Shown one piece after another: positions 16,967-24,233 of a DNA stretch of 43,583 nt. Below the pieces are notes generated by a model. That model worked only from the letters and a program-made list of their open reading frames with translations, made no database searches and was not told the origin of the DNA. The DNA is from Nitratireductor aquibiodomus NL21 = JCM 21793 (GTDB lineage: Bacteria > Pseudomonadota > Alphaproteobacteria > Rhizobiales > Rhizobiaceae): contig NZ_BAMP01000032.1 in NCBI RefSeq assembly GCF_000615975.1, forward strand, positions 1 through 43,583. Direction: 5' to 3'. Within the stretch, counting starts at the first letter, position 1. Each line of letters begins with the position of its first letter. The position numbers and the translations under genes were made by a program.

Positions 16967-17488
16967 ATGAAACTCAAGTTTTTGTTTGGAACTGCACTTG
17001 TTGCCGCGATCGCGGGTTGCACGACAGCAGAGGAAGCGACCCAAAAAGCAGCCGTGAAATGGGTAGGGAGAAGCAGTGACCAGTTCTTTGCGTTCTACGG
17101 CGCTCCCTACAGGAGCTTTGAGCGTGGGGATGGCGGGAAGCTATACAGATGGCGCGGCGGAGAAAAAACATTACGCCGGCCGCTCAACAAGCCGTCGCTG
17201 CATCAACCCAACAATGGGTTCGGACAAACCTCGTCACGCTCAACCACAACAGTTACGCAGCCCGACGCAAACACGACCATCACCAGAACACGTTCAAGCA
17301 GCTCATCGTTTAACGTCAATGTAGACGAGATATTCAATGCACCAAAGCCCGCCTACCAAGAAATCCGTGTTTATTGCGAGCTATCCATTTCGACAGATGC
17401 AGGCGGAGTCATCACCTCCATGCAGCCGCTATCGGACTCTGGTGGCACGTTCAGTCTCTCACGCTGTGACGAAGTCTTGAATTCGTGA
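16967..17488 (+). CDS. Putative lipoprotein
   Basis: A 173-residue protein with a lipoprotein signal: MKLKFLFGTALVAAIAGCTT, lipid-modified Cys18 in the lipobox AIAGC. The mature part begins with a helix (EEATQKAAVKWVGRSSDQFFAFYGAPY) like small rhizobial outer-membrane lipoproteins, followed by a Ser/Thr-rich low-complexity region and a C-terminal stretch with two cysteines that may form a disulfide. GGGAG precedes the ATG. The next gene starts 12 bases after the stop, also exported, so they probably form an operon. Confidence 0.72.
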   Translation: MKLKFLFGTALVAAIAGCTTAEEATQKAAVKWVGRSSDQFFAFYGAPYRSFERGDGGKLYRWRGGEKTLRRPLNKPSLHQPNNGFGQTSSRSTTTVTQPDANTTITRTRSSSSSFNVNVDEIFNAPKPAYQEIRVYCELSISTDAGGVITSMQPLSDSGGTFSLSRCDEVLNS

Positions 17489-17499
17489 GGATGCGCGAT

Positions 17500-17913
17500 A
17501 TGCGTTGCAAACTTTTTGTGCGGTTGCTTCTGTGTGGTTTGACATTGCTGGCCGTTTCAGCGTCGACCAGCGCTCAAAAGGCGATCCAGGAAGTTCACGT
17601 TTTTGATCTGGAGTATGCCGGCAAACGATGCCGTGTGGTGCTTGAGCCTGACGGTGATCCGACAACAGACGATCTGGTTGAATATCCCGAACCGTGTGAA
17701 CATGAATTGGGAAACCTTCATTCCTTCATCACGGATGACGATGCCACAGAGGTCGTCCTTCTTGAAAAGGCGTCAGTGGGACATGGGCTCGATGTGGTGG
17801 TCGTCCTGCAGCGCATCTCTGAGAACCTGGCCGAAGGTATCATTGACGACGGTATTGTCGTGCGGCTGATTTATCTTGGCTTTTTCGATCCCTATGCCGA
17901 CTTTAACCCATAA
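17500..17913 (+). CDS. Small exported hypothetical protein
   Basis: A 137-residue protein with a signal peptide (CKLFVRLLLCGLTLLAVSAS, cleavage near STSAQ). The mature part is acidic and has two cysteines (GKRCRVV and PEPCEHE) that could pair. Start ATG 17500 has GAGG nine bases before it; earlier in-frame starts (17485 GTG, 17491 ATG) are too close to that site. It lies directly after the lipoprotein gene. No family recognised. Confidence 0.6.
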   Translation: MRCKLFVRLLLCGLTLLAVSASTSAQKAIQEVHVFDLEYAGKRCRVVLEPDGDPTTDDLVEYPEPCEHELGNLHSFITDDDATEVVLLEKASVGHGLDVVVVLQRISENLAEGIIDDGIVVRLIYLGFFDPYADFNP

Positions 17914-18070
17914 ACCATTCTGGTCGGCATGGAGCAGATAGACGGTTAATCGAATTCTATACTGAACTGCACGCATGACAAAATGCACGACAACCGGACA
18001 GGCTCGATTTGATAGGCGGCGCTTCGATGAAGAATGAAACGGTGCGACAAATGTGTTTCGGAGTCGCCAT

Positions 18071-18337
18071 ATGCGCCAGTTCAAGCCACTCCACCTGTCA
18101 GAGGTGGTTTTCTTCACCCGTGACGGTTTTATCCGTCTGAAGGACATCCAGCGCTGTTACGTGCTCGGAGCCGTCTGCCGGCGATGCAAATCGATAGGCG
18201 AGCTCGACAGGAAGGCTCTTGAGCGGCGCTATGGCAAGGATGCCATGCCCACTGACCTGTCAAAGCGCCTGAAATGCAGGAGTTGCCAAAACACCCGCGG
18301 CAATATCATCATGGTCATCAACCAATGGCCAAGGTGA
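18071..18337 (+). CDS. Small zinc-ribbon-like hypothetical protein
   Basis: An 88-residue basic protein with two CxxC knuckles, CRRCKS and CRSCQN, about 35 residues apart, which together would bind one zinc ion. Start ATG 18071 is preferred (CGGAG upstream; ATG 18053 in the same frame has none). Proteins of this size and shape are common and uncharacterised in Rhizobiales. The cupin gene begins 15 bases after its stop. Confidence 0.6.
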   Translation: MRQFKPLHLSEVVFFTRDGFIRLKDIQRCYVLGAVCRRCKSIGELDRKALERRYGKDAMPTDLSKRLKCRSCQNTRGNIIMVINQWPR

Positions 18338-18352
18338 CGATCGGGCGGGTCA

Positions 18353-18697
18353 ATGAGCGAGCATTCCACCGATGAATTGACATGGCGCCCGGATCCGGAA
18401 CGCTGGAATGGTGAATGGGAGCGGCCGGAAACCGGCAGTGGCGTCTCGATCATCTTCAACGAAACGGACACGATCGGATACGGCCCGGCGCTTCACTCCC
18501 ATCCATATGCCGAGACATTCATTGTCAGAAGGGGCCGGGCGCGCTTCTTCGTGGGTGACAGGGTCGTCATTGCGTCCGAAGGTGACATCCTCGTGGCGCC
18601 GGCCGACACGCCGCACCGGTTCGAGAACATGGGGCCTGACCGGCTGGAGATGATCGACATCCACGCAAACCCCACCTTCATCACCACCTGGCTCTAG
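18353..18697 (+). CDS. Cupin domain-containing protein
   Basis: A 114-residue single-domain cupin. Motif 1 is GYGPALHSHPYAETFIV with the two histidines and glutamate expected of a metal site; motif 2 is GDILVAPADTPHRFEN with the fourth ligand histidine. Such proteins bind a divalent metal and may be enzymes or small-molecule sensors; the ligand cannot be told. It lies between the zinc-ribbon gene and the SRAP gene on the same strand with short gaps (15 and 27 bases), so these three are probably co-transcribed. Confidence 0.85.
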   Translation: MSEHSTDELTWRPDPERWNGEWERPETGSGVSIIFNETDTIGYGPALHSHPYAETFIVRRGRARFFVGDRVVIASEGDILVAPADTPHRFENMGPDRLEMIDIHANPTFITTWL

Positions 18698-18724
18698 GCC
18701 GGCCGATCTGAATGGGAGGCGACC

Positions 18725-19381
18725 ATCTGCAATCTCTACAACATGACCTCGACGCGCCAGGCGATCCGCGACTTCATCAAAACGACGCGGGAGTACGCCT
18801 TCAACGAGCCGTCCCTGCAGGTCTATCCGAACCGCTATGCGCCGATCATTCGCTTAGGCGAGGATGGAGAACGGGAAATGGTGCGCGCCCGATGGGGCAT
18901 GCCGACACCGCCCATGTTCATCAAGGGAAAGCACGACAGCGGCGTCACGAACATTCGAAACACTTCATCCGCCCACTGGCGAAAATGGCTGTCGCCGGAT
19001 AGCCGGTGCCTTGTGCCGGTCACGAGCTTCGCCGAGCCCGATCCTGCCAGCAAGAAGGAAGGCGACAAGCGAACGCCGAACGCATGGTTCGCATTGAATG
19101 AAGATAGGCCGCTTTTCGTCTTCGCCGGCCTCTGGACACCCTGGCACGGCAAGCGCATGGCGCGCGAGGAACCGGGCGATCACGAGGTCTACGGCTTCCT
19201 GACCACGGAACCCAACAGTGTCGTTGCCCCGGTCCACAAGAAGGCAATGCCGGTCATCCTGACCACGGAAGACGAAATGACTGCATGGCTGACCGAGCCA
19301 TGGGAAGAAGCAAAGAAGCTGCAACGCCCCCTGCCCGACGACAAGCTTATGATCGTCGACCCGCCGGACGTGCCGGAATGA
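18725..19381 (+). CDS. SOS-response-associated peptidase (SRAP, YedK/HMCES-type) with an ATC at the start position
   Basis: A SRAP domain protein of 218 residues. SRAP proteins bind abasic sites in single-stranded DNA and form a covalent thiazolidine link through a cysteine at position 2, exposed by loss of Met1, shielding the lesion. Here ATC TGC AAT CTC TAC AAC ATG begins at 18725, with GGGAGG six bases before, exactly where ATG should be: Cys2, then NLYN. Counting from there, Glu104 (SFAEPD) and His171 (APVHKKAMPVIL) fit the other catalytic residues, and TNIRNT the DNA-contact loop. The first ATG in frame (18743) would delete Cys2. So either translation starts at ATC, a rare start codon, or ATG was changed or misread. 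No other in-frame start lies between the ribosome site and the cysteine. Confidence 0.82.
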   Translation: MCNLYNMTSTRQAIRDFIKTTREYAFNEPSLQVYPNRYAPIIRLGEDGEREMVRARWGMPTPPMFIKGKHDSGVTNIRNTSSAHWRKWLSPDSRCLVPVTSFAEPDPASKKEGDKRTPNAWFALNEDRPLFVFAGLWTPWHGKRMAREEPGDHEVYGFLTTEPNSVVAPVHKKAMPVILTTEDEMTAWLTEPWEEAKKLQRPLPDDKLMIVDPPDVPE

Positions 19382-19578
19382 TCGTCCCATCGCCGCAGAT
19401 GCCGCTCTCTTTCAGATTAGCCCAGCCTCCGATCAGGCGGATTGCGGAGCTTGTACCCTGTGCATGTTGATCCCGCACCATTCAAAGAGTATGCGTATAA
19501 GCGTCAATGAGAACATCGTTTCACTCCCACCCGCGCCATGTGATCGAGGGGCGTGAAAGTGGGGATCGGGAGATTACG

Positions 19579-20592
19579 ATGGAGCAGGCAAACCGAACTG
19601 ACGGTGTATTTCCACTGCACAATCCCGATCTGCGCGACTGGCTTGCGGCCATCGTTGAGGGGTCGGACGATGCCATCATCAGCAAAGACCTCTCCGGGCG
19701 TATTCAGAGCTGGAATCCTGGCGCCGCGCGCATCTTTGGCTACGCGGCGAACGAGGTAATCGGGAAACCGATCACTATACTGATTCCCGAAGAGCGGCTG
19801 GATGAAGAACCGCGCATCCTCACCAAGATAAGAAGCGGTGAAAGAGTCGATCACTTCGAGACAGTGCGCCGCCGCAAGGATGGATCACTGGTCGACATTT
19901 CCTTGACGATTTCCCCCATCCGCGATGCTACCGGCACCATCATAGGTGCATCAAAAATTGCGCGCGACATATCTGAACGCCGCATGGCTGAGGAAACCCA
20001 GCGCCTGCTCATTCGAGAGATGCAGCATCGGGTTAAAAACCTCTTCGCGGTGGCAACGTCCATTGTCACCCTCACAGCTCGGCAAAACCCGACGCCGGAG
20101 ACGCTGGCCAGCGCCATTCGTGACCGTTTATCGGCACTCGCACGGGCCCATGATCTAACGACGAGCGGCTGGTCGACGGACAATGGAGAAAATTCCCGCG
20201 GCGACCTTATTGCATTGATCAAAACGGTTCTCGCCCCCTATGGCGAGGGAGGTCGTGTTCAAGTTGAGGGAGATCATGTCAGCGTTGGCAGCCACGCCAC
20301 CACCAACATCGCGCTTCTGATTTACGAGTTGGCCACCAATGCGGCCAAATACGGCGCGTTGTCCGTTGTTGATGGTCAACTGGCCATCGGACTTCATGTG
20401 GAGGCCGAAAAAGTCCGGATCGATTGGTCCGAAACCGGCGGTCCCGAACTGCATGGCGAACAGACCTCAGGCTTCGGAAGTCAGTTGGCGCAAAACCTCG
20501 CTTTGGCGATGGATGCGACGCTGACACGCGATTGGCGGCCGGAGGGACTCGTCGTCACGATCGAACTCCCATTGGCAATCCTCAAAACGTAA
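19579..20592 (+). CDS. PAS domain HWE-family sensor histidine kinase
   Basis: A 337-residue soluble kinase. Start ATG 19579 follows a GGGAG ribosome site; the frame extends to 19507 without one. A PAS domain covers about residues 20-135 (IVEGSDDAIISKDLSGRIQSWNPGA, PIRDATGTIIGASKIARDIS). The HWE kinase core follows: phospho-acceptor His150 in EMQHRVKNLFAV, then the N-box ELATNAAKYGAL and GGP with a downstream GFGSQL. HWE/HisKA_2 kinases are typical of Rhizobiales and commonly act in light or general-stress signalling through single-domain response regulators. No response regulator gene is adjacent, so it is an orphan kinase. No membrane segment. The PAS lacks the photoactive NCRFLQ cysteine motif of LOV domains. 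Confidence 0.88.
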   Translation: MEQANRTDGVFPLHNPDLRDWLAAIVEGSDDAIISKDLSGRIQSWNPGAARIFGYAANEVIGKPITILIPEERLDEEPRILTKIRSGERVDHFETVRRRKDGSLVDISLTISPIRDATGTIIGASKIARDISERRMAEETQRLLIREMQHRVKNLFAVATSIVTLTARQNPTPETLASAIRDRLSALARAHDLTTSGWSTDNGENSRGDLIALIKTVLAPYGEGGRVQVEGDHVSVGSHATTNIALLIYELATNAAKYGALSVVDGQLAIGLHVEAEKVRIDWSETGGPELHGEQTSGFGSQLAQNLALAMDATLTRDWRPEGLVVTIELPLAILKT

Positions 20593-20822
20593 TCGCCCCG
20601 ACTGAAGTCCTGACGGTCTGCCCCCGTGGGCGATGTTCAACTGCGGGCGTCGTGATCGGTCTGATGTGTCCTCCTGGGGCGCGAAAAGGATGACTGTAGA
20701 TTGGCCGCATGGGGTAGCTAACCGCCAGCCAGATCGGGAGTGCAACAAAGCTGTCAAAAACCGCGACCGGTCAGTGGAATGCAGCTGGGGTCTTCCATGG
20801 GAAGAATGCTCTGCGTCGCGAA

Positions 20823-21512
20823 TCAATTGGCACCTTGCGGCCCCACCGGCTCTGCACTCCGATTGACCGAAAGGCGAATGCCTTCATCCTGCTGCAACTC
20901 AAGCAGTGCAGCCACCCGGCACCAGCTGCCGCTAAAGCACGGCACTGCCCATTCGCTGACCAGGCTGTGCCGCTCTGACGGCTTAAAGCCATCCTGCGGT
21001 CGTGAAACGCGCACGGCCTTGAGCGTATAGGAGAGCCAAGCATCAAACAGCACAGCCGTGCTGGTCATTATCTCGTTCACCCCCTCGGAATAATCCCAAG
21101 CCCTGCTCCACGCGACGCGGCATTTCCCGCTCGGCATGCCCTCTGAGGCTAACGTCATTTCAACGAATGGCTCACCTTCGGCGAAATCCTTCGTCTCGTC
21201 ACCGGTCTTGGAAAGAACCACCGACTTGGGCTCCGGGCCAGTTTCTAAGCCCAGGGCATGCAGGCTAGAAGAAACGACCCGATATCCTTCAGGCAACAGC
21301 TGCGCAGGGAGCTCCTGCGTTACCGGGTCTGCGAGACAGGCCAGCCGGAACGTTTCCAGGACATTGAGAATGCCACGAAGGTCCGACCAGTTTTTGTGTG
21401 CGAAGGTAATCCGCTCCGGCTCGGCAAACGCAGCAGATGGAGCACCCAATAGCCAGATCGCCGAGAGACATACGACCCGAACAAACTGCGGATTGGAAAT
21501 GCTACTCATCAA
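20823..21512 (-). CDS. Exported hypothetical protein
   Basis: A 229-residue protein with a signal peptide (start MSSISNPQFVRVVCLSAIWL, cleaving after SAAFA). The mature part has five or so cysteines and no membrane helix, so it is probably periplasmic. Segments such as LRGILNVLETFRLACLADP and VEMTLASEGMPSGKCRVAWS look like a folded domain, and the latter resembles regions of small rhizobial exported proteins of unknown function. I do not recognise the family. It follows the phage late operon on the same strand, 148 bases beyond its last gene and past the terminator, so it is probably transcribed separately. Confidence 0.6.
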   Translation of the reverse strand: MMSSISNPQFVRVVCLSAIWLLGAPSAAFAEPERITFAHKNWSDLRGILNVLETFRLACLADPVTQELPAQLLPEGYRVVSSSLHALGLETGPEPKSVVLSKTGDETKDFAEGEPFVEMTLASEGMPSGKCRVAWSRAWDYSEGVNEIMTSTAVLFDAWLSYTLKAVRVSRPQDGFKPSERHSLVSEWAVPCFSGSWCRVAALLELQQDEGIRLSVNRSAEPVGPQGAN

Positions 21513-21598
21513 ACTCGGCTCCGGGAGCGATGGATCACAGAGAGCCTATCACAAATCACTGGACGTAGTTGGCCCGTGGTTGTGAAGCCTGAACGCAA

Positions 21599-21629
21599 GA
21601 AAAAGCCCCGCCAGCCGAAGCCAGCGGGG
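21599..21629 (-). terminator. Terminator of the prophage late operon
   Basis: On the minus strand a CCCCGC...GCGGGG stem is followed by a run of T. It lies about 32 bases after the stop of the last lysis-cassette gene (21661), so it ends the leftward late transcript. Confidence 0.8.
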
Positions 21630-21660
21630 TGTGTAAATTTTTGCAACCAAGTTTGTGATG

Positions 21661-22020
21661 CTACGGCGGGGGACGCCCAGTCAAAGCATACCAGGCCGTC
21701 GCCGCGCCCGCCGCTGCCGCGATCAGCGCCTTTCCGATGGACCACAGTGTTTGACCGAGCCGGCCGGCGAACACCACGCGATCACGCACGCGCTCAAGCT
21801 CTTCCGTAGTCGGTCGGATAGATTCCACGCTCTTCTCCACTGCGGCCAATCGGTGCGTGATGCCGATGATCTCACGCTCAGCCCGTTCCTGCGCCTCATA
21901 ACTCCGGCGCCGCCCTTGCGACGCCGACTTTTGATCCTCGGCTATCGACGCCAGAAGGCGCTCGATAGAATTCAGCCGCTCATCGAGCCGCGCTACCTGT
22001 GCTTCCGTGCTGCCTGGCAT
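21661..22020 (-). CDS. Phage coiled-coil membrane protein (DUF1515/holin-like)
   Basis: A 119-residue protein with a long N-terminal coiled coil (VARLDERLNSIERLLASIAE through ITHRLAAVEKSVESIRPTTE) and one C-terminal membrane segment (GKALIAAAAGAATAWYAL). This layout is that of DUF1515-type proteins found with the lysis genes of rhizobial prophages. It is the last gene of the lysis cassette, next to the spanin genes. A holin-related role is plausible since no other holin is obvious, but one membrane segment is fewer than most holins have. Confidence 0.62.
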   Translation of the reverse strand: MPGSTEAQVARLDERLNSIERLLASIAEDQKSASQGRRRSYEAQERAEREIIGITHRLAAVEKSVESIRPTTEELERVRDRVVFAGRLGQTLWSIGKALIAAAAGAATAWYALTGRPPP

Positions 22021-22032
22021 CAGCTCCTATCC

Positions 22033-22278
22033 TCAGTCCCGCGTCTCACGCCCATGCCGGGCGCACTCTGATGGTGACCAGACCGACGCCCCGCACAGAC
22101 CGGCCACCGTCTCGTCAATCCGTCGCTGGTCGCCAGCGGTCGCGCCTCGCGCCCCTATCAGCGATGTGCCGACCACACGGCGGAGCCCGTCACTGGTCGC
22201 AGGCGCTGGTTTCGTAGTTGAACAACCCGCCGCGCTCAGCGCAGCGGCGATAGCGAACACGCCAGTCTTCAGCTGCAT
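22033..22278 (-). CDS. Rz1-like outer-membrane spanin lipoprotein
   Basis: An 81-residue protein starting MQLKTGVFAIAAALSAAGCS. The lipobox AAGC makes Cys19 the lipid-bearing residue, so it is an outer-membrane lipoprotein. Its start lies inside the Rz-like gene in another frame, the arrangement typical of Rz/Rz1 spanin pairs, which join inner and outer membranes at the end of lysis. The mature part is longer and less proline-rich than lambda Rz1. Confidence 0.72.
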   Translation of the reverse strand: MQLKTGVFAIAAALSAAGCSTTKPAPATSDGLRRVVGTSLIGARGATAGDQRRIDETVAGLCGASVWSPSECARHGRETRD

Positions 22279-22459
22279 TGCCGGCCTCCTCGTTTTCCTG
22301 ATTGATCTTCGCAGCGAACGCGACCTGTTCGTCCACACGCCCCCTGTGGTGGCCGTAAAGGTAGATGCCGGCCGCCAGCGCCAGCACCAGAAGAACCGGC
22401 CCCAGCGCCTGCCTCAGCTTCAAGAACAGGGCCTTGTAGACAAGACCGGCGCCGATCAT
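22190..22459 (-). CDS. Rz-like inner-membrane spanin
   Basis: An 89-residue protein. One N-terminal membrane helix (LGPVLLVLALAAGIYLYGHHRG, about 18-40) is followed by a charged helical tail (VDEQVAFAAKINQENEEAGN), the usual i-spanin shape. It overlaps the endolysin stop as ATGA and contains the start of the lipoprotein (Rz1-like) gene in another frame. The frame extends further upstream but that part is shadow of the endolysin gene. Confidence 0.75.
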   Translation of the reverse strand: MIGAGLVYKALFLKLRQALGPVLLVLALAAGIYLYGHHRGRVDEQVAFAAKINQENEEAGNAAEDWRVRYRRCAERGGLFNYETSACDQ

Positions 22460-23235
22460 GACGCCAGCCCCAGTTTCTTGCGCACGGCCGGCATGCTGGA
22501 GATCGCGTAGATTGCAAAGCCAGCGATCAGCGCCACGATGGCGATCTGTGCCGCCGGGTGCAGGTTGCCGAGCGCGGCAAATGGAGCGCCGATACCAGTC
22601 AGCAACCACGTCCAGAAGCGCTTCGACTTCGCAACGGGTTCCGGCGTTGCCACTGGCAGCGGGCGCGGCTCGGGCTCGGAAGCCTTGGTGTTTGCCAAGG
22701 CATAGACCTTATCCAGAACCGCCTCGACCTTCGCCGGTGCCACCAGTGCTTTATTGAGGCTGTCGCCGGCGTAGTAGCTCTGGCCGCGCTGCACGTGCCG
22801 GTGCGCGCCGCGCGTGGCATCCAGCACAGGAAAAGACGCCCATTCGCCAGCGAGGCGCCGGCCGAACTCGGTGCGATCGATCTCGCCATTGACGAACTGG
22901 TGATAGCCGCGGCGGATCAGCAGGTGATAGGCAAGCCTGTCCTGCAGGTTCGCATCGAGTATCTGGGAGCCGCGCAGACCAAGCTCTTCCTTGAGCCCGA
23001 TCAGCGTTTTGCGAATGAACTGCGGCGCACCGGCCGCTGACGATCCATGACTGCGCGACCAGGCGCGCTGCGCTGCAATCACCTCGTCCACAGTCATTCG
23101 GGTGAGCGGCTTCGATAATCGATCCTGTCGGTGGCCATAGATCACTTCATAGCATTCAGGCGGCGTGCGGCTGGTTTCCGTCTCATAGACGAATGCAAGC
23201 AGCAGCGCCGCGCCGGTGGGCACGGTGCGATCCAT
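22456..23235 (-). CDS. Phage endolysin, lytic transglycosylase (lambda R-like) with C-terminal membrane segments
   Basis: A 259-residue protein from ATG 23235, chosen for the AAAGGA nearby; the frame is open to 23298. The catalytic domain covers about residues 8-190. FVYETETSRTPPECYEVIYGHR matches the active-site region of phage lytic transglycosylases, the first Glu of YETET aligning with the catalytic acid of lambda R. WASFPVLDATRGAHRHVQRGQSYYAGDSLNKAL is the conserved end of the domain. It cleaves peptidoglycan glycan strands at lysis. A proline-rich linker and hydrophobic segments follow (GIGAPFAALGNL and AQIAIVALIAGFAIYAI), so it may be membrane-tethered. Rz and Rz1 genes follow by overlap. 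Confidence 0.85.
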   Translation of the reverse strand: MDRTVPTGAALLLAFVYETETSRTPPECYEVIYGHRQDRLSKPLTRMTVDEVIAAQRAWSRSHGSSAAGAPQFIRKTLIGLKEELGLRGSQILDANLQDRLAYHLLIRRGYHQFVNGEIDRTEFGRRLAGEWASFPVLDATRGAHRHVQRGQSYYAGDSLNKALVAPAKVEAVLDKVYALANTKASEPEPRPLPVATPEPVAKSKRFWTWLLTGIGAPFAALGNLHPAAQIAIVALIAGFAIYAISSMPAVRKKLGLAS

Positions 23236-23258
23236 ATCGTTTCCTTTCTGATGATGAG

Positions 23259-23301
23259 CCCATGCGAAAGCGCCGCGCCGGTGGGCGCGGGGAAGCATGG
23301 G
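23259..23301. other. Nested hairpin in the leader of the endolysin gene
   Basis: CCCATGC (23259-23265) pairs with GCATGGG (23295-23301), and between them a second stem pairs GCGCC-type arms around GGTG. It lies 24-66 bases upstream of the endolysin ATG, so on the minus-strand transcript it would form a stable leader fold close to the ribosome site. Confidence 0.45.
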
Positions 23302-23353
23302 TTTCAGGTTCCGTTATTCAGTGTTAAGCCCGGAGTGTCCTGTTGGGGGGCAG

Positions 23354-23404
23354 CCCCTGCCGGTTTGATGTCAGACCCGTCGCAGCCGGCAGGGGTTTTC
23401 TTTC
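23354..23404 (+). terminator. Plus-strand terminator-like hairpin inside the leftward late operon
   Basis: CCCCTGCCGG (23354-23363) pairs with CCGGCAGGGG (23386-23395), a perfect 10-bp stem, followed on the plus strand by TTTTCTTT. On the minus strand the tail is A-rich, so it does not end the late transcript. It implies a rightward transcript from about 23240-23350, antisense to the endolysin leader, or it may serve as a transcript-stabilising fold in the late message. Confidence 0.55.
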
Positions 23405-23945
23405 GTTCACGGTGATCTAGGTTGCGAACGCTGGCGGGTGCCCGATTCTCTTTGACGTCGGGCAACAGATCCCACCCTCCCCCATCTGGCTCGCCAGCAC
23501 CTTTACCCCTTGGTAATCGACATGCGGAAACATGCTACCGTTGGCGCGTGCCATGTCTGGCATGAAGCCATTGTCCAACGCGTAAGCCCCGCGCGCCAGC
23601 ATGCTCCCAAAGATCGAAACGCACTTGTTGCAGTGCGTAACGGATCGTTATTGGAAGAGCGTTCGCGAATCCCGGCATCTATAAGCGCGGCGGACCTGGC
23701 GAGGTTCGCTAGGCCGGCGCTGACGAGCCGCCCTCCGAAGCGTCGGCCGACCTACGTCATCGCACCAATGCCGAGCTCAGCCTGAAAAACTACCTTTGGT
23801 TGCCAGCGAGCGAGCTTTCTCCCCTTGAGCGCCCCAAGCCTTAAGGTGTGAACCCCAACAATTCGCTCGTTGGCGCTCATGGCGTAAACCTGCCACCTCA
23901 GATGTTGGCAGGGATCACGGTTGTTCTACTGGTGGATGCGCATTT
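23405..23945. other. 540-base gap in the late operon with only weak small frames
   Basis: This is the only long stretch in the late region without a clear gene. Minus-strand candidates are 23417-23602 (61 codons, MLARGAYALDNGFMPDMARA at the start) and 23752-23880 (42 codons, MSANERIVGVHTLRLGALKG at the start). A plus-strand frame (23510-23785) is basic and unconvincing. None has recognisable homology. The stretch could be an insertion or a lost gene. Confidence 0.35.
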
Positions 23946-24233
23946 CTATGAGCCATCAATGCTGTGCTGGTTATAGCGGGCCTCAGCCGGCAGAATGATG
24001 CCGGCCTGAAATCCGTGGAGCAGCACCGCATCCTTGTCCGTGATATCTCCGCCCATCTGTGAGAACGAAATCATCGCCTGCATCCACTCGGCAGTGGCCT
24101 CAATTTCGGTTTGCCCCAAAGCGGCACATCCCAGGGTCGCGTTCGTGATCCAATCATCAGCAGATTTTGCTCTGTACGAAATTCTGGCCGCATCGGCATC
24201 GCTGATTTCAATCGAGATTATCGACATGATCAT
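23946..24233 (-). CDS. Small phage protein after the tail fibre gene
   Basis: A 95-residue acidic protein (starts MIMSIISIEISDADAARISY) whose ATG overlaps the stop of the tail fibre gene as ATGA. Genes at this position often encode small accessory or chaperone proteins for the fibre, but nothing in the sequence identifies it. Residues 60-85 (GGDITDKDAVLLHGFQAGIIL) suggest a helical part. Confidence 0.6.
   Translation of the reverse strand: MIMSIISIEISDADAARISYRAKSADDWITNATLGCAALGQTEIEATAEWMQAMISFSQMGGDITDKDAVLLHGFQAGIILPAEARYNQHSIDGS

Noticed and set aside
23510..23785. Plus-strand frame of 91 residues in the late-operon gap
   Set aside because: Basic, without a start signal, and on the opposite strand to all neighbours; not supported as a gene.
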